DNA of 64,000 nt from Myxococcales bacterium. GTDB lineage: Bacteria; Myxococcota_A; Polyangia; Polyangiales; Polyangiaceae. Below, in pieces: positions 62,970 to 64,000 of this stretch; positions within the stretch are counted from its first letter, which is position 1, and each line of letters starts with the position of its first letter. The DNA is taken from the NCBI GenBank assembly GCA_016712525.1, contig JADJQX010000007.1:2897074-2961073 (forward strand), given 5' to 3'. A program made the position numbers and the translations under genes. The notes below the pieces were generated by a model. That model did no database searches, was not told where the DNA came from, and worked only from the letters and a program-made list of their open reading frames with translations.

Positions 62970-64000
62970 GCACGAGAGCCGGCGACGGATCGGGGCGCAC
63001 GGGCGAGCCGGCCGTGCGACGTAGACGTGATCCGGCCCGCGCGCCGGCCCTGTCGCCGTCCGTGATCCGTCCGGAGATCCCACCGACGTTGGCGCCAACC
63101 TACGAAATGATTCAGAACCACCGGCAGCCGCAACGCAGCCGTGAGGTACGGCTCGGCCGCTCAGAACGTCAGCCCAGACGCGTAGTCGGCATCGACGTCC
63201 GAGCCCGCGAACGCTCTCCGATCGAGATGGCCGGGGGCCACCAGGAAAATCGGCCGGGCCACCCGTCTTGGTCGAAAACCCAAGAGTTTCGCGTTCGAAG
63301 CTTAGGCACGCGGCCTGCTCTTGGCGGGCATGCGAACGATCTCGAACGAGGCCATCCCCAAAACGGTAGTCGACCCCCGGCTCGCTCGACGTGCTCTCGA
63401 CACGCACGTCCTGGCGAGCGTGCGCAAAAGGCCTCCGAGGGGGGCGGCCATGGAGGCTGCGGCGAAGGCCCTCGAGCGTGCCGGGGAGTGCTCGGTTGGC
63501 GAGGCTCGGCCGGCGAGCTCGGCGCCCTCGGGGCCGAGGCGCGCACCGGGTCGAACGCGCTCGTGCTCGGAGGGGGCGCTCTCCCCGCCCCCGCCGGTCA
63601 CAGATCGAAGACGCGTCACGGTGGTGATTGTTTGCGCGTGGGCGATGAGCCTCGCGCACCACCGAGCACGAGGAGCTATGGATGCTCGCGCTCGATATGG
63701 GCGCAATCGGCTCGACCGCGCAGTGCGTCGCACGAGAGAGAGGGCCATGCGCTCTCGATCCGCGCGGGGGGCATGCTCGCGTGCGCCCTTCGTGAAAGAG
63801 CTGCGCGGCTTCTTGCTGGTACAACCACCAGGCGGAGATCCGTCGCCGAGCGACGCCGACGCGACGCTTCACGCGCGCCGTGGCTGAGGCCGCGGCCATC
63901 GGTAGAAGTCCCCTGCTCGACCGTGGTCGTCGCGGGCCCTCGGTACGCCTCGGTGCCCTTCCCCGCCGATGGGGAGACCCGCGTGGCAACCCCTCGTGGC
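62970..64000. other. Unresolved right end
   Basis: No uninterrupted gene can be supported in the last 1.03 kb. On the minus strand a tail reading AFAGSDVDADYASGLTF, ending at TGA 63163-63165, looks like the end of an outer-membrane barrel or secreted protein, and a body upstream of it may continue to the window edge through frame breaks. On the plus strand 63,321-63,887 is open but has no recognisable domain. Given the frame-break density to the left, the true gene content cannot be read from this sequence. Confidence 0.3.

Noticed and set aside
1..64000. Many long open frames antisense to or out of frame with the listed genes
   Set aside because: High G+C makes stop codons rare; these frames are Arg/Ala/Pro/His-rich, lack ribosome sites and family motifs, and lie over genes with recognisable domains.

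Overview
The window is high-G+C DNA (about 70% in sampled host lines) with the habits of a large-genome myxobacterium (Myxococcota, most likely Polyangia). Signs are many lipoproteins with Asp/Gly/Pro-rich linkers and Cys-rich repeats, MYXO-CTERM-like tails, a SpoIVB-type S55 protease in a Gram-negative context, an FHA-GGDEF protein, strong gcg/gag/ctc codon bias and many GTG starts overlapping the preceding stop (GTGA). No tRNA, rRNA or CRISPR array was recognised. The assignment is inference from gene content; there is no 16S in the window.

Layout. 1-13 kb: metallo-beta-lactamase-fold hydrolase, Cys-rich lipoprotein, DNA polymerase IV, alpha/beta hydrolase, small heat-shock protein, a lipoprotein, rpmI-rplT, SDR, amidase, and a Cys-repeat lipoprotein ending in an FGE-like domain. 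12-17 kb: an exopolysaccharide block (UDP-sugar epimerase, Wzz-type protein, tyrosine-kinase-like ATPase, deacetylase-like protein). 17-26 kb: GST, an SbcD/SbcC-like nuclease-ATPase pair, an N-acyltransferase-like protein and a DUF2330 surface protein. 26-32 kb, minus strand: LuxC-like reductase, LuxE-like synthetase, lipase, class III aminotransferase, diguanylate cyclase and LpxK. 33-48 kb: housekeeping and accessory genes (DUF2252, Nudix, SmpB, ZnuC/ZnuA, AstA, hydrolase, DUF938, EEP nuclease, tandem-HTH LuxR regulator) and a glutaredoxin/IscA-like/rhodanese fusion next to BolA.

48.2-55.4 kb is an accessory island. A tightly coupled minus-strand operon runs from a 78-aa leader protein through a DNA methyltransferase and a DUF262 (GmrS-like) protein to a HEPN nuclease, joined by ATGA or 13-nt overlaps. 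It looks like a compact restriction/abortive-infection system and is the best candidate here for an undescribed system. Upstream of it lies a 42-bp-period array of six 18-bp palindromes, one copy showing a compensatory base-pair change. Beyond that come an orphan conserved protein and two translationally coupled, lower-G+C beta-rich proteins (LamG-like, Kelch+IPT) resembling surface or phage-tail appendage modules.

55.4-64 kb returns to host-like composition: a lipoprotein, PmbA, an S55 peptidase, a beta-propeller protein and a Cys-rich lipoprotein. Here the reading frames break repeatedly, often at short homopolymers, most densely after 58.7 kb. Isolated breaks of the same kind occur at about 6.2, 14.0, 43.2, 46.7, 55.7 and 57.7 kb. 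I read most of these as single-base consensus errors, not pseudogenes, and give the reconstructed gene spans.
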